A stretch of DNA of 64,000 nucleotides from NCBI RefSeq assembly GCF_001648595.1, contig NZ_LBAW01000004.1, positions 186,001-250,000 on the forward strand, read 5' to 3'. Below are positions 37,247-46,346 of the stretch, piece by piece. The position numbers and the translations under genes are program-made. Within the stretch, counting starts at the first letter, position 1, and every line of letters starts with the position of its first letter. This stretch comes from Legionella bozemanae. GTDB taxonomy: Bacteria > Pseudomonadota > Gammaproteobacteria > Legionellales > Legionellaceae. Under the pieces are notes generated by a model, which saw only the letters and a program-made list of their open reading frames with translations, made no database searches and was not told where the DNA came from.

Positions 37247-39175
37247 TTAAAGACAAACTAAAATAGATTGCTCTTCATCAAGCTCTGCTTCATTCGTTTG
37301 TTCTCTAAGGGGTTGGGTTTTTGCAGCAAACAAATGCGATAAATTGTTCATTAACAAACGCACGGTTCGCTTGTTTGGATTGATGTAATTTGGTTTTTCT
37401 CTGCGTATCTGCTGTTCTTCTGCAACAAACTGGCTTTTTATTTGAATTTTAATCGAATCCTCCAAATTTGGAATGAACTCAATTTGGCGTATTCCCTGAT
37501 CCACAATATTTTGATACTCCCCTATTAATCCATCCACTTTAATTTTCCAAGCAGCAGCATCATCAATCATTTTTGCAGTCTTAGTTTTAAAGAAGGAGAA
37601 GTACTGGGCTAGAAAATTAGAAATTTTTACGAAAAAACCATCATGTAGTTTGATAAATGTGCTCAAGGTTTGGCTCTTTGTCTGAAGGCTCTGCAGAAAA
37701 GATGAATTTTCTTTTACGGTAGTAAGCAGTCTAGAGCTAGCTCGCACAGATTCTTTCATTACCTCATTTGCTTTTTGTAATGCAGCAAGCTGCTCAGAAC
37801 TTTCCTTTGCGATTAACTGTTTTAACTCTTCGTCTTGATTAAAAAAACGATTATTTATGGCTGTAATTTGGTGCTCTTTTTTCTTTAGTTTTTCTCGTAA
37901 GTCCAGCAAACAAGTATTTACCAGATCTTTAAGTTCCGTTTTGCAGGTGCTATCTAGGGTAGCTGGAAGAGTGGATGCAATCATGCTTTGTACTATCTGG
38001 GGTGTAGTAGTTCGATAAACAACCTTTATCGGTGAAGTCACCCAGCTCACTCGCTGAAGCACTTCTGAAGACAGATCAGAAGATTCAGCAAGGGTTTTTA
38101 ATTGCTTTATTTTCTCAAGTAATTGTTGTTTTGAGCCTTCTTCTGCAATTTCTAAAAGTATTTGCAATAACTGAGCATGCTCTTCTATAAAATCTAAAAA
38201 ATCTTTTCTTCCCGTGATTTTCTTATCATTTTCTTCTGCAAATAAAAGTAGTTTATTTACTGCCTCTATTTTGGCTTCAAAATCTACCTTTTTACTCCGC
38301 AGTTCAATGAGACTGAAAATACCTGATGAAACTTTTTCTATATCTGCTTCAAGTGCAGCAAGACTGTCAAGAGCGCTCCGTTTTACAGGTTTCTTTGCCT
38401 GATGCAACCTGGTTCCCGGGGCAAGTCGTTTGTGAATAGGTAAACCTGTTGCTCTTTGAGATGATTTTGCGCTGTCCAAAGGGCTAATACCTAATACTTT
38501 AAGATAGCGTTTACTCAAGAGGACTTTGAAAGGTTTTAACGGATCTGGCGCAATAGGTAAAATATCGTCCGTTTTTTTTGTGGGTTGCTCTGACTTTAAC
38601 TGCTCCATTCTTTTTTCTACTTGTAATAAAAAAAAGTCTATCTTGGGCTTGATTTGTCCAAGATCCACAAGAAGAGAAACTACAATTTGCGCCTTCCAAT
38701 CATTCTCTATTTGAGTAATGGCTATTTGGATAATGTGAAATAGCATGTATGAAGAAAGAAGAAACGTTTTATATTGATTTCTATCAGTAAAAGGAATGCT
38801 GTTCAAAGCAAGTAATTTTTCAATATTTCCAATTAAAGCAAAAATATTGCCTGCAGTATTATCTTTCCAGTTATCATATAAAGTAGCAATAGCTTCACTG
38901 GAATGAGTCAGTAATGCTATTTCTTTGTCAGCTGTCTTAGGTAGTTGTGCAATTGCTTCATCGATAAAGAACTTGACAAAAACGGCTGTTCCCCATGAGA
39001 GCGCCTTATATTGATTAAAATCGTTATATTTTGTCTGCGCATTCGCTTTGATGACTTCAAGATTATCTACTGAGTTAACGTAATTGCTAATAAGCAATGC
39101 TGAGTTTAGAGCTTTTTGCTCTGCATGGAATTTGATACCACGCCATTGTTTGAAACGTTCCTCTTTACTCAGCAT
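37247..39175 (-). CDS. Large coiled-coil protein of unknown function, possible effector
   Basis: A 642-residue protein with no recognised domain, mainly predicted helical. Strong heptad-like segments occur at about residues 285-365 and 430-500, with many Glu, Lys, Gln and Leu. Residues about 205-265 are Pro- and Lys-rich and probably a flexible linker. The C-terminus ends EAELDEEQSILVCL, a Glu-rich block followed by a hydrophobic tail, as seen in some Dot/Icm substrates. No signal peptide or clear membrane helix. The gene stands alone. The ribosome-binding site before ATG 39175 is weak. Effector status is inference. Confidence 0.7.
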   Translation of the reverse strand: MLSKEERFKQWRGIKFHAEQKALNSALLISNYVNSVDNLEVIKANAQTKYNDFNQYKALSWGTAVFVKFFIDEAIAQLPKTADKEIALLTHSSEAIATLYDNWKDNTAGNIFALIGNIEKLLALNSIPFTDRNQYKTFLLSSYMLFHIIQIAITQIENDWKAQIVVSLLVDLGQIKPKIDFFLLQVEKRMEQLKSEQPTKKTDDILPIAPDPLKPFKVLLSKRYLKVLGISPLDSAKSSQRATGLPIHKRLAPGTRLHQAKKPVKRSALDSLAALEADIEKVSSGIFSLIELRSKKVDFEAKIEAVNKLLLFAEENDKKITGRKDFLDFIEEHAQLLQILLEIAEEGSKQQLLEKIKQLKTLAESSDLSSEVLQRVSWVTSPIKVVYRTTTPQIVQSMIASTLPATLDSTCKTELKDLVNTCLLDLREKLKKKEHQITAINNRFFNQDEELKQLIAKESSEQLAALQKANEVMKESVRASSRLLTTVKENSSFLQSLQTKSQTLSTFIKLHDGFFVKISNFLAQYFSFFKTKTAKMIDDAAAWKIKVDGLIGEYQNIVDQGIRQIEFIPNLEDSIKIQIKSQFVAEEQQIRREKPNYINPNKRTVRLLMNNLSHLFAAKTQPLREQTNEAELDEEQSILVCL

Positions 39176-39353
39176 AGTGAGCCCAACGAATTAGTTAATC
39201 GGTCCCTAAAGTCCATTCTACAAAAACGCAAATTAAAATAAAACAATAATACTTACTTAATTGTTCTAGAGGCCTAATAAATCGAGAAAAACTAATAATG
39301 CAAGTGTTTTTAAAATCAGCTATTCTAAATTTATATACTTAAGGAGAAACAGC

Positions 39354-40442
39354 ATGCCATCGAAAAAAGGAATCTATCTTTTTACTCTAATTGGCTTACT
39401 CCTTGGATTCGCCCTTGATGGATTAATTCGCAATGAAACTACTAAGCTATTTGATTACGCTTTAATTGGTCTTTTAGCCCTTTTATATGGATTGGCTTAT
39501 AATGGAAAAAATTGCTTTCGCTTAGTTGCAAGCAGTTTCATTATCGCTCTATTCCTGTCTTTACCCCTGCTTCCTATAGAAGCTCGTTATACGTCCTTAC
39601 CTCTTGAGCATTGGATCACATTTCTGAGTGCCTTCCCGTTATTTGTCTATGTGGGTCATTCATTTCACTACGCATTCCATCATGATAATACCTGGCGTAT
39701 CAGTTATAACAGCTTATTTGCTGCAGTATGGAATACTATTCTTCTGCTTTTCGTTGCTTCTTTGTTTTCAGCTTTAGCCAATATACTTATCTTGTTAGGT
39801 GCTTTTATTTTCAAAACTGTAGGTAACGATTATTTATGGAACTTATACTCCAATAATTTCCATTTTCAATTGATTTCCCATGTTACTTTATTTTTTATAG
39901 GATTAGGGGTCGGCCAGCAAAACATCAAAATTATCTATAGCTTGCGCTTTTTACTGTTAAGAATGATGTACTATTTATTGCCTTTCTTAGCGTTGATTAG
40001 TATCGTGTATTTTATTCTTTATCTAAGCCATTTTTTAAGTGGCGGCGAAGAATATGTCAATCCCCTGCTTATTTTAATCCCATTAACGGTATTGGGAATT
40101 ATATTTTTTAACGCATACTTTCAAGATGGAAGTGTAGAATCAGGAGCTCCATCCTGGCTGAAGTTATTATTACGTATTTATCGAGTGATTTTATTCTTTT
40201 TAGCTTTAATGATGACTTATAAAATTTTCCAATCGTATTCTGTGGACGTTAATGTCGTCATTTGTATCATCACGGGGATTTTATACAGCCTGACTTATGC
40301 AATTACGGCCTGGCTGCCTGAAAATCTGGAGCAAAAATGGGTGCGGATAGGTAACATTAGTTCTGCATTATATTTTATAATTATTCTTTTTTTATTCAAT
40401 CTTCCTTATATGCCAATAATATTTCGGCTGGGAGCTCAATAA
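39354..40442 (+). CDS. Multi-pass inner-membrane protein (DUF4153-like)
   Basis: A 362-residue membrane protein with 10-11 hydrophobic helices, starting SKKGIYLFTLIGLLLGFALD. The pattern of short helices and a conserved 'FHYAFHH' loop near residue 105 resembles DUF4153 proteins, but this was not checked. No transport or enzyme motif is visible. AAGGAG lies eight bases before ATG 39354. It is transcribed toward the hexapeptide acyltransferase and separated from it by a hairpin (40444-40547). Confidence 0.65.
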   Translation: MPSKKGIYLFTLIGLLLGFALDGLIRNETTKLFDYALIGLLALLYGLAYNGKNCFRLVASSFIIALFLSLPLLPIEARYTSLPLEHWITFLSAFPLFVYVGHSFHYAFHHDNTWRISYNSLFAAVWNTILLLFVASLFSALANILILLGAFIFKTVGNDYLWNLYSNNFHFQLISHVTLFFIGLGVGQQNIKIIYSLRFLLLRMMYYLLPFLALISIVYFILYLSHFLSGGEEYVNPLLILIPLTVLGIIFFNAYFQDGSVESGAPSWLKLLLRIYRVILFFLALMMTYKIFQSYSVDVNVVICIITGILYSLTYAITAWLPENLEQKWVRIGNISSALYFIIILFLFNLPYMPIIFRLGAQ

Positions 40443-40443
40443 T

Positions 40444-40547
40444 ATAGCGTTATCCACTAAGTTCTAGACAAGGCGCAAATATAGTGAGATGAAGAAGTGT
40501 ACTCAGCGAGCTTACAACGATGTATAGAGCTTAGTAGGTGGCGCTAT
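40444..40547. repeat. Long imperfect hairpin, family D
   Basis: ATAGCGTTATCCACTAAG at the left pairs with CTTAGTAGGTGGCGCTAT at the right (23-base arms 40444-40466 and 40525-40547, with mismatches and wobbles). It lies between convergent genes and may be a shared terminator or mobile palindrome. Confidence 0.55.
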
Positions 40548-40574
40548 AAGTCAGGAACAAAGGATTCATATTTT

Positions 40575-41291
40575 TTATTCTATATCTGGAGTAGGCCTGA
40601 GATTACCAAATCGTGTATTTTCCTCAACCACCTGATTGACAAACGTATTTCCATAACCAATCCAGCATCCCTTTTTAATGGTCGTTCCTGGACCAATAGC
40701 GGTCGACATACCTATAAAAACATTATCTTCAATAATTACAGGAGCCAGAAAAAGCAAGCTACCAACATCAGAGTGACAACTAATTGACACTCCACTCCCA
40801 AGAGTGACATTTTTTCCTATGGTGATTAATGGGCAATCAACAAAATCTATATCAAAAGAATTTACAATTTGAAAGGAAACATTGGCACCCAATGCACGCC
40901 AATAAAAAAACTTAATCACATTGAATGTTTGCAATAAAGGAGTTAAACCCACCACTTTAGCAGAACGCGCAAGAGCAAAATGACAAAACCAGGCAACAGT
41001 CATTTGATTCATTTCACGTTTATACCGACCTGGTTTTAAGCGGGGCAAACACAGTCTAATTGCTGCAATAATCAGGATAAAAGAAGCAAATAAAACAAAG
41101 GGGGCTGCCAGAAGAACTAGCCAGGTACCTGCATAACCATGATAAATAAATAAGCCTGTTAGGCTAAAAGCAGCAACACTAGGCATCAAACTAAATAAAA
41201 TGGATACCAGGTCAATAATAAGAAGCATAGAGGGAGTTAATTCAGTTTTTTCCGGAGTTTTTTTTGGCTTAGTTTTATTCTTCTCAGTCAT
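40575..41291 (-). CDS. Membrane-anchored hexapeptide-repeat acyltransferase
   Basis: A 238-residue protein. The basic, Lys/Pro-rich N-terminus is followed by two membrane helices (about residues 22-48 and 52-78). The C-terminal half is a left-handed beta-helix with hexapeptides such as ITIGKNVTLGSGVSI, APVIIEDNVFIGMSTAIGPGTTI and KKGCWIGYGN. It resembles the C-terminal part of Pls/PosA-type nonribosomal peptide proteins, which is from memory. Such folds transfer acyl groups to an amine or hydroxyl. AGGAACATT precedes ATG 41291. It is the last gene of the leftward arm of the biosynthetic locus. Confidence 0.8.
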   Translation of the reverse strand: MTEKNKTKPKKTPEKTELTPSMLLIIDLVSILFSLMPSVAAFSLTGLFIYHGYAGTWLVLLAAPFVLFASFILIIAAIRLCLPRLKPGRYKREMNQMTVAWFCHFALARSAKVVGLTPLLQTFNVIKFFYWRALGANVSFQIVNSFDIDFVDCPLITIGKNVTLGSGVSISCHSDVGSLLFLAPVIIEDNVFIGMSTAIGPGTTIKKGCWIGYGNTFVNQVVEENTRFGNLRPTPDIE

Positions 41292-41374
41292 AACATAATG
41301 TTCCTTTTTTTATAATAGTTTGGCAAAGGCGAAATCATAACAAATTATCAAAAGTGATACAGAGGCATCGAAAT

Positions 41375-42907
41375 TCATTTTTCCGTAATTACTTGCTGAG
41401 AAATAAGTTTTGGTTTGGTCTGCGCATGGCTATCTGCTAATAATTCATCTTTTGGCAATTGGAATAAAACTATGGGCAGCACTTCTTTAGTACTCACACC
41501 ATGGGCATAAGGTTCATTAATTTGTTTTAAACGTTCATGCATCTTTACTAATATGGAATCAGATATTTGGGTAGTATCGTCCGTAACAAAAACAATCCTA
41601 TTCCCCAAACTATTACGGGCAAAATACCAGTGCGGCGCTACATCAAAAGAAATATCACACAACATTTCCTGCAGTTCTTGACCAGAAACAGAACAATTTT
41701 CCAATTTAAGCATTTGCGTCTTATAACAAAATTCAAGTCTTGGTGCTTTATTTAAAAAGCCGATACATTTCACTACATCTTTTAATTGATAACGAACAAA
41801 GCCCATAGCTGTAGTTAAAAAAACCTCATAATTTTTGCCTTGCTCTAACTCCCAGGATTGTAAAAGGTTTTCTTTTCTAATGGGCCTACCTTCTTCAATA
41901 AACTCAGCAATATGTGCACCAGGATGCAAAAACCCCCCGCTCTGATTGTCAATTGGAACAGTAAGCCATCCTTCTGTAGCCGAAAAAGTGCCATCAACCA
42001 TCTCAATCCCAGGTCCTAACAATTTTTGTAATTGACGTGCAGGATATTCACAAAGGCTTGAAATCCAACACCCAACTACAGTCAATGATGGCCAAAATTC
42101 TTTGAACGATCCTGGTTCTTGCTGGGCCAACTGACGTAAATAACGCTGACGTTTCTTCGTCACTTGAAGTGGTGGCAAAAATTCAGGAACGGTTTTTTCA
42201 CCTAATAAATAGGGTAAAAAATGTTTAAAATTGTGAAGGCAACGCTCAAAAAGAATCTCGATAACCATGGGAGTGACTGCAAATATGGCGCTAAGATCTG
42301 AGGCTAAGGCATACAAAGCGGACCATTGAGTATAGACTTCAGTAGTGTCGAATATTTGATCGGGCATCGCATAAAAACGTTTAATAAAAGAAGGTAAATT
42401 ACTATAATTAAAATTGCTAATCCAACCTGAAGGTATGCCGGCTGGTGACGTTTTATGAGAATCTACCGCGGCCAAATACAGTATTTTTTCTTGAAACAAC
42501 CCGGGGTAGTTCTGAGCCAGAGTATAAATATAAGGAGGCATAGTACGCTGAAACTGTGCTTGAAAAGATTCAGTAATCGGAAAAAATTTTCGAACACCTG
42601 CTGTTCCTGAAGTTTCTGACCAAAAAATCAACTTTTCCCCATTAAAGGGCTGAATAAGACTATATTGTGCAGCCAAAAGATCTTTTTCATAATCTTCATA
42701 AGTTGTAATTGGAAAATCATTCAGACTTAAAGGGTGAAGAGTTTGTAATAAAGGAGACCAATAAGCTGATTTCTTTAATAAAGGTACAATCTCTTGATGC
42801 CACAGCCTTTCACGGGAACGTTCGGGGTATTTGGTATCTTCAATAAAAGCCTGATATTTTTTTCGGGTAATTAGTGCGATTAATCTTCTCTTCCAATTCA
42901 TTCCCAT
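41375..42907 (-). CDS. GH3-family acyl-acid-amide synthetase
   Basis: A 510-residue adenylate-forming enzyme of the GH3 family, which joins carboxylic acids to amino acids or amines. The ATP loop is SETSGTAGVRKFFPIT, and VDGTFSATEGWLTVP and GFVRYQLKDVVKCIGFLNKAPRLEFCYK (given in part) are the later family motifs. Bacterial members act in pathways for amino-acid conjugates. It follows the acyl-CoA dehydrogenase-like gene after 144 bases and precedes the hexapeptide acyltransferase by 83. In context it may form an amide on the acyl product of the locus. Confidence 0.88.
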   Translation of the reverse strand: MGMNWKRRLIALITRKKYQAFIEDTKYPERSRERLWHQEIVPLLKKSAYWSPLLQTLHPLSLNDFPITTYEDYEKDLLAAQYSLIQPFNGEKLIFWSETSGTAGVRKFFPITESFQAQFQRTMPPYIYTLAQNYPGLFQEKILYLAAVDSHKTSPAGIPSGWISNFNYSNLPSFIKRFYAMPDQIFDTTEVYTQWSALYALASDLSAIFAVTPMVIEILFERCLHNFKHFLPYLLGEKTVPEFLPPLQVTKKRQRYLRQLAQQEPGSFKEFWPSLTVVGCWISSLCEYPARQLQKLLGPGIEMVDGTFSATEGWLTVPIDNQSGGFLHPGAHIAEFIEEGRPIRKENLLQSWELEQGKNYEVFLTTAMGFVRYQLKDVVKCIGFLNKAPRLEFCYKTQMLKLENCSVSGQELQEMLCDISFDVAPHWYFARNSLGNRIVFVTDDTTQISDSILVKMHERLKQINEPYAHGVSTKEVLPIVLFQLPKDELLADSHAQTKPKLISQQVITEK

Positions 42908-43051
42908 TGCTAGCCAAAATGAATACGATACGAAATGATAACCTCAAAAACTAAAGTTGGCGAGGTGCTTAACCTAGAAAAAGCAGTTGAGGCCACTACA
43001 CAAGCTACAGGCGCCAAATCACCATAGTGGTGACTACTACTTTTTCTGGGT

Positions 43052-44743
43052 TTAATCAGGTATTTTAATGGGAACCATAGAGAACATTTTACGGTGCTCA
43101 TAAAACAGTACTAAATGCTCCGCCATAGACTCTTGCAACTTAGGTTCAATGTTTACCCGCCCGTTTAATTTATCAAGAATGAATTGAATTGCCAAATTAA
43201 GCCAGTCCAAGCCTGGTAATTCTGTATCCATTAATTCCTGATTATGATGCCAAAAATGAACACAACAACTTGCTGCAAAAATCCAGCAATAGTGCTCGGC
43301 CAACCGAAAAGCGGTCAGACTGCGCGGGTCAAATTGTTTTTGCTCTTGCAACGCGATAACTTGTCGATCCAAACGCTTTAGCTCACTGCGAATCGCTTTG
43401 ATTAATGGACTAATTTTTTTCGATTTTAGCACAGATAAACCAGCCAAAATATCGTCTTCGGCAAAAGTGAAAAGACCTAAGCGATTCAGAGAAAGCTCTG
43501 GACAAATACAATCGAGATTAAAAATATGCTCCATTTTTTGTAACTGATTTGGGGAACAACTTCCTCTCATTCCAGCTTGGGGTACTAAACTACCTGCAAT
43601 CACCGATAAATTGACCTGGCTGCTTCCATCAAATAAACCCACCACCGGAATATCACGTCTGATTTTCTGCAGCATGGCCCATTCTGTTGTACGTAAATAG
43701 CCACGTGCACCCATTATGATGCTGCATTCCTCGACGATTCCTTCAGTTATTTTGGGAATGAGGAATTTAATAATGGCAGACCAAAAAGATAATTTTTCAG
43801 GGATCACCGAAGCGGCACGAGTCACTGTTAAAGCGGTGCAATCCGCTATGAGTAACTGAGCAAACAGCTCCCCCAAGCGCTGTTTTACCACGGGAATTTC
43901 ATAAGCCCTCTTTCCATACAATTGCCTGTGTAAACTAAAAGAAAGCGTTAATCGCAAGGCAGTATCTGCAGCACCAACAGAAAAAGAAGCACACAAAGTT
44001 CGTGAAACCTGTAACGTTTTATAAGTAATTTCCAAGCCCCGTTTTTCACCCCCAATCAATGCATCGTGGGGCAGTAAAACCTTGTCCAAAGAAAAACCAC
44101 TAATATCTAACCCCCTAACCCCAAGTGTAGGAAGTTTGGGCGTTGGCATAAAACCCGATTGAATTGCCGATTTATCCAGAAAAAAAATAGAAAAACCTAA
44201 CGGGCCTCCTCGAGCGTGAGTACGGCAAAGAAGAGTCACACTTTGCCCCTGAGTAGCAAAATTAATGCACCATTTTCTCCCGAATAGCTTCCACCCATTC
44301 GTACAAGGTTGAGCTACTACTTCATTCGCCATGATATCAGAACCATGCTCTTCTTCGGTTAAAGCACATGCCGTGATATCACCTCGACGTAAAGATTCTG
44401 CCAAATCTTTTTTCTGACGTTCATTTCCTGCTATCCAAAGGGGTAAGGCCCCCAAAAAGGATAAGCCTAAGGCAATACCAGTGGTTAAATCACGTCGACA
44501 TAGTGATTTTGCTAAAAAAAATGCGACATCGAGTGAAACAAACCGCCCGCCAAGATGTTGAGGGATGAGGTACTCCATAAACCCCCACTGCTGAATGAAT
44601 CCAATTAGCGGCCAGGCAAGTTCCTCTTGCTCATCATAGTGCAAGATTTCTTGAAAATTGACTGGGCTATCCTGTTTGGCAGGATTCCCTAAATAAGTTT
44701 CGAATAAATGAATTAATTGCAGCAAATCATGGTAAAAAGACAT
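43052..44743 (-). CDS. Acyl-CoA dehydrogenase family protein with substituted catalytic residue
   Basis: A 563-residue flavoprotein-family member. The N-terminal helical domain, the middle ALTEEEHGSDIMANEV region and C-terminal flavin-binding segments are present. The usual catalytic glutamate in the (Y/F)EGT motif is Asp here: RDIPVVGLFDGSSQVNL. The last 120 residues (after AGMRGSCSPNQ) form an extra domain of unknown role. A desaturase, oxidase or dehydratase-like function on a carrier-bound acyl group is possible. AAGGA precedes ATG 44743. It lies 30 bases after the carboxyltransferase gene. Confidence 0.88.
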   Translation of the reverse strand: MSFYHDLLQLIHLFETYLGNPAKQDSPVNFQEILHYDEQEELAWPLIGFIQQWGFMEYLIPQHLGGRFVSLDVAFFLAKSLCRRDLTTGIALGLSFLGALPLWIAGNERQKKDLAESLRRGDITACALTEEEHGSDIMANEVVAQPCTNGWKLFGRKWCINFATQGQSVTLLCRTHARGGPLGFSIFFLDKSAIQSGFMPTPKLPTLGVRGLDISGFSLDKVLLPHDALIGGEKRGLEITYKTLQVSRTLCASFSVGAADTALRLTLSFSLHRQLYGKRAYEIPVVKQRLGELFAQLLIADCTALTVTRAASVIPEKLSFWSAIIKFLIPKITEGIVEECSIIMGARGYLRTTEWAMLQKIRRDIPVVGLFDGSSQVNLSVIAGSLVPQAGMRGSCSPNQLQKMEHIFNLDCICPELSLNRLGLFTFAEDDILAGLSVLKSKKISPLIKAIRSELKRLDRQVIALQEQKQFDPRSLTAFRLAEHYCWIFAASCCVHFWHHNQELMDTELPGLDWLNLAIQFILDKLNGRVNIEPKLQESMAEHLVLFYEHRKMFSMVPIKIPD

Positions 44744-44773
44744 AATAATCCTTCTACTTGAGGAGAACGTATT

Positions 44774-46192
44774 TCATACAATAGAATGCCGTGCAACCGC
44801 CAGATCATCCATTTTGCGGTATAAATACTCCAAATATTGGGTCAATCTTCCTCGTATTTGTTGAGGAGCAATAATTTCATCGATTAAACCAGACATATAA
44901 GCATCCGCTAAAGAAGGATCAAGATTCTGCGCATCAGTTACCTGATGTTTCGTCTCAATAGATACTTGTCCATCCGTACTTTGAACTTTTTTCGTAGTCT
45001 CTTTGCCCATCACTCCAAGGGTTGCAGTCTCTAAAGCCAAAACCAAATCCCCTTGTTGCGATGCAGTTTGCATCATCAGAAACGCTGCAGCTCCATAACA
45101 TTTACGAACAATCACGCTCATCCTGGGTACACGAGTTTGCATCGCAGCACATAACCTCGCTCCATGCTGTAATAATCCTTTTTGCTCTTCGCGTTTTCCA
45201 GGCATAAATCCAGGAACATCAATTAAAGTAAGTACTGGAATACGATATGCGTCACATATTCGAATAAATTTAGCTGCTTTTTGTGCTGCATCTGAATCAA
45301 TGGCTCCACTAAAACGAATGCTCTGATTTGCAACAATACCCACTGCATACCCATGAATATGGACAAAAGCACAAATCATAGCCTGGCCATAGGCGCTTTT
45401 GTATTGCCATACTTCAGAGTTATCCACAATTGCTTGAATCAATTCGAGCATATTAAATGGCACTCTGGGATCAGACGGTATATTGGGCAAGGGATGCGAA
45501 GGCTCCTGAACGGAATGTACAGGAGGACATTCTTCACTATGTGAGGGAAAAAAATTAAGCATGGTTTTAACATGATTGATTTGCGCATTGATACTGTCAT
45601 CGACAAAATCAGCAATGCCTGTAGTACTCGCATGCATCGCGGTACCGCCCAATTCACTCATACTGACTTTTTCACCGATTGCTTGGTGCACTACCATAGG
45701 GCTGGTTACCATCAGATAACTACGATGCTTGTTAAAAAAAAGCAAATCCATCAATACCGCAGAATAAGCAGGCGCTCCAAGAGTTGGGGCAACAAGCACT
45801 GCAAATTGTGGAACCATACCTGACAAGTTGATGTTACGGGCAATAATTTGCGTGTATTCATCACCGCTTAATAAGTTTTCCTCCAAAGAAATACCAGGAG
45901 ACGCTAAAAATGCGATGATAGGAATTTGTAACTCTTTGGCTCTATCCATGAGGCGTAGAATTTTTTTTGCGCCTTGGCTGGTAATGTATCCTCGGTTCAC
46001 TGAATTATTATGGGCGTATACGGCTACTGGCCTTTGATTTACTTTAGCTAAACCCGTAATTACTTCAGCCCCAAATTGCACATGAGACTGATTATTCATG
46101 GCATAATCTGTAAGTAATGGAAGAAAACTGTGTTCATCAATAAGATTTTCTATCCATTTCATCGTGGTTTTATCAACAGACGATGAGGACAT
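44774..46192 (-). CDS. Acyl-CoA carboxylase carboxyltransferase subunit (beta-type)
   Basis: A 472-residue carboxyltransferase of the PccB/AccD5 crotonase-superfamily type. The N- and C-domains each show the fold; RFSGAIDSDAAQKAAKFIRICDAYRIPVLTLIDVPGFMPG (in part) contains the biotin-site loop and 'GYAVGIVANQS' the acyl-CoA site. It would carboxylate an acyl-CoA to make a malonyl-type extender. No biotin carboxylase or biotin carrier is nearby, so it would need the housekeeping one. ATG 46192 was chosen over TTG 46204. It is the first gene of the leftward arm. Confidence 0.88.
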   Translation of the reverse strand: MSSSSVDKTTMKWIENLIDEHSFLPLLTDYAMNNQSHVQFGAEVITGLAKVNQRPVAVYAHNNSVNRGYITSQGAKKILRLMDRAKELQIPIIAFLASPGISLEENLLSGDEYTQIIARNINLSGMVPQFAVLVAPTLGAPAYSAVLMDLLFFNKHRSYLMVTSPMVVHQAIGEKVSMSELGGTAMHASTTGIADFVDDSINAQINHVKTMLNFFPSHSEECPPVHSVQEPSHPLPNIPSDPRVPFNMLELIQAIVDNSEVWQYKSAYGQAMICAFVHIHGYAVGIVANQSIRFSGAIDSDAAQKAAKFIRICDAYRIPVLTLIDVPGFMPGKREEQKGLLQHGARLCAAMQTRVPRMSVIVRKCYGAAAFLMMQTASQQGDLVLALETATLGVMGKETTKKVQSTDGQVSIETKHQVTDAQNLDPSLADAYMSGLIDEIIAPQQIRGRLTQYLEYLYRKMDDLAVARHSIV

Positions 46193-46346
46193 ATTTGCAC
46201 TCAACTTTAATTAAAATTTATATAAAATATACACTTCGTCACTATCAGGGTCAATTTTCCTAAAAAATCAGCTATAATTTAGGCTCATTGAATTCATAGT
46301 GTACTCGAAAATAAAAGCAAACGAAAAAACAATTTAAAGGTAATGT
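46193..46346. promoter_or_regulatory. Divergent promoter region of the biosynthetic locus
   Basis: The 154-base AT-rich interval separates the two arms. TATAAT at 46273-46278 faces the rightward operon, with no good -35. An AT-rich TATAAA/TATATT stretch near 46217-46233 faces left. Shared control of the two arms is likely. Confidence 0.4.

Noticed and set aside
42910-43101. 63-codon minus-strand frame between the GH3 and dehydrogenase genes
   Set aside because: It overlaps the end of the dehydrogenase gene, shows no ribosome-binding site, and has no conserved features.
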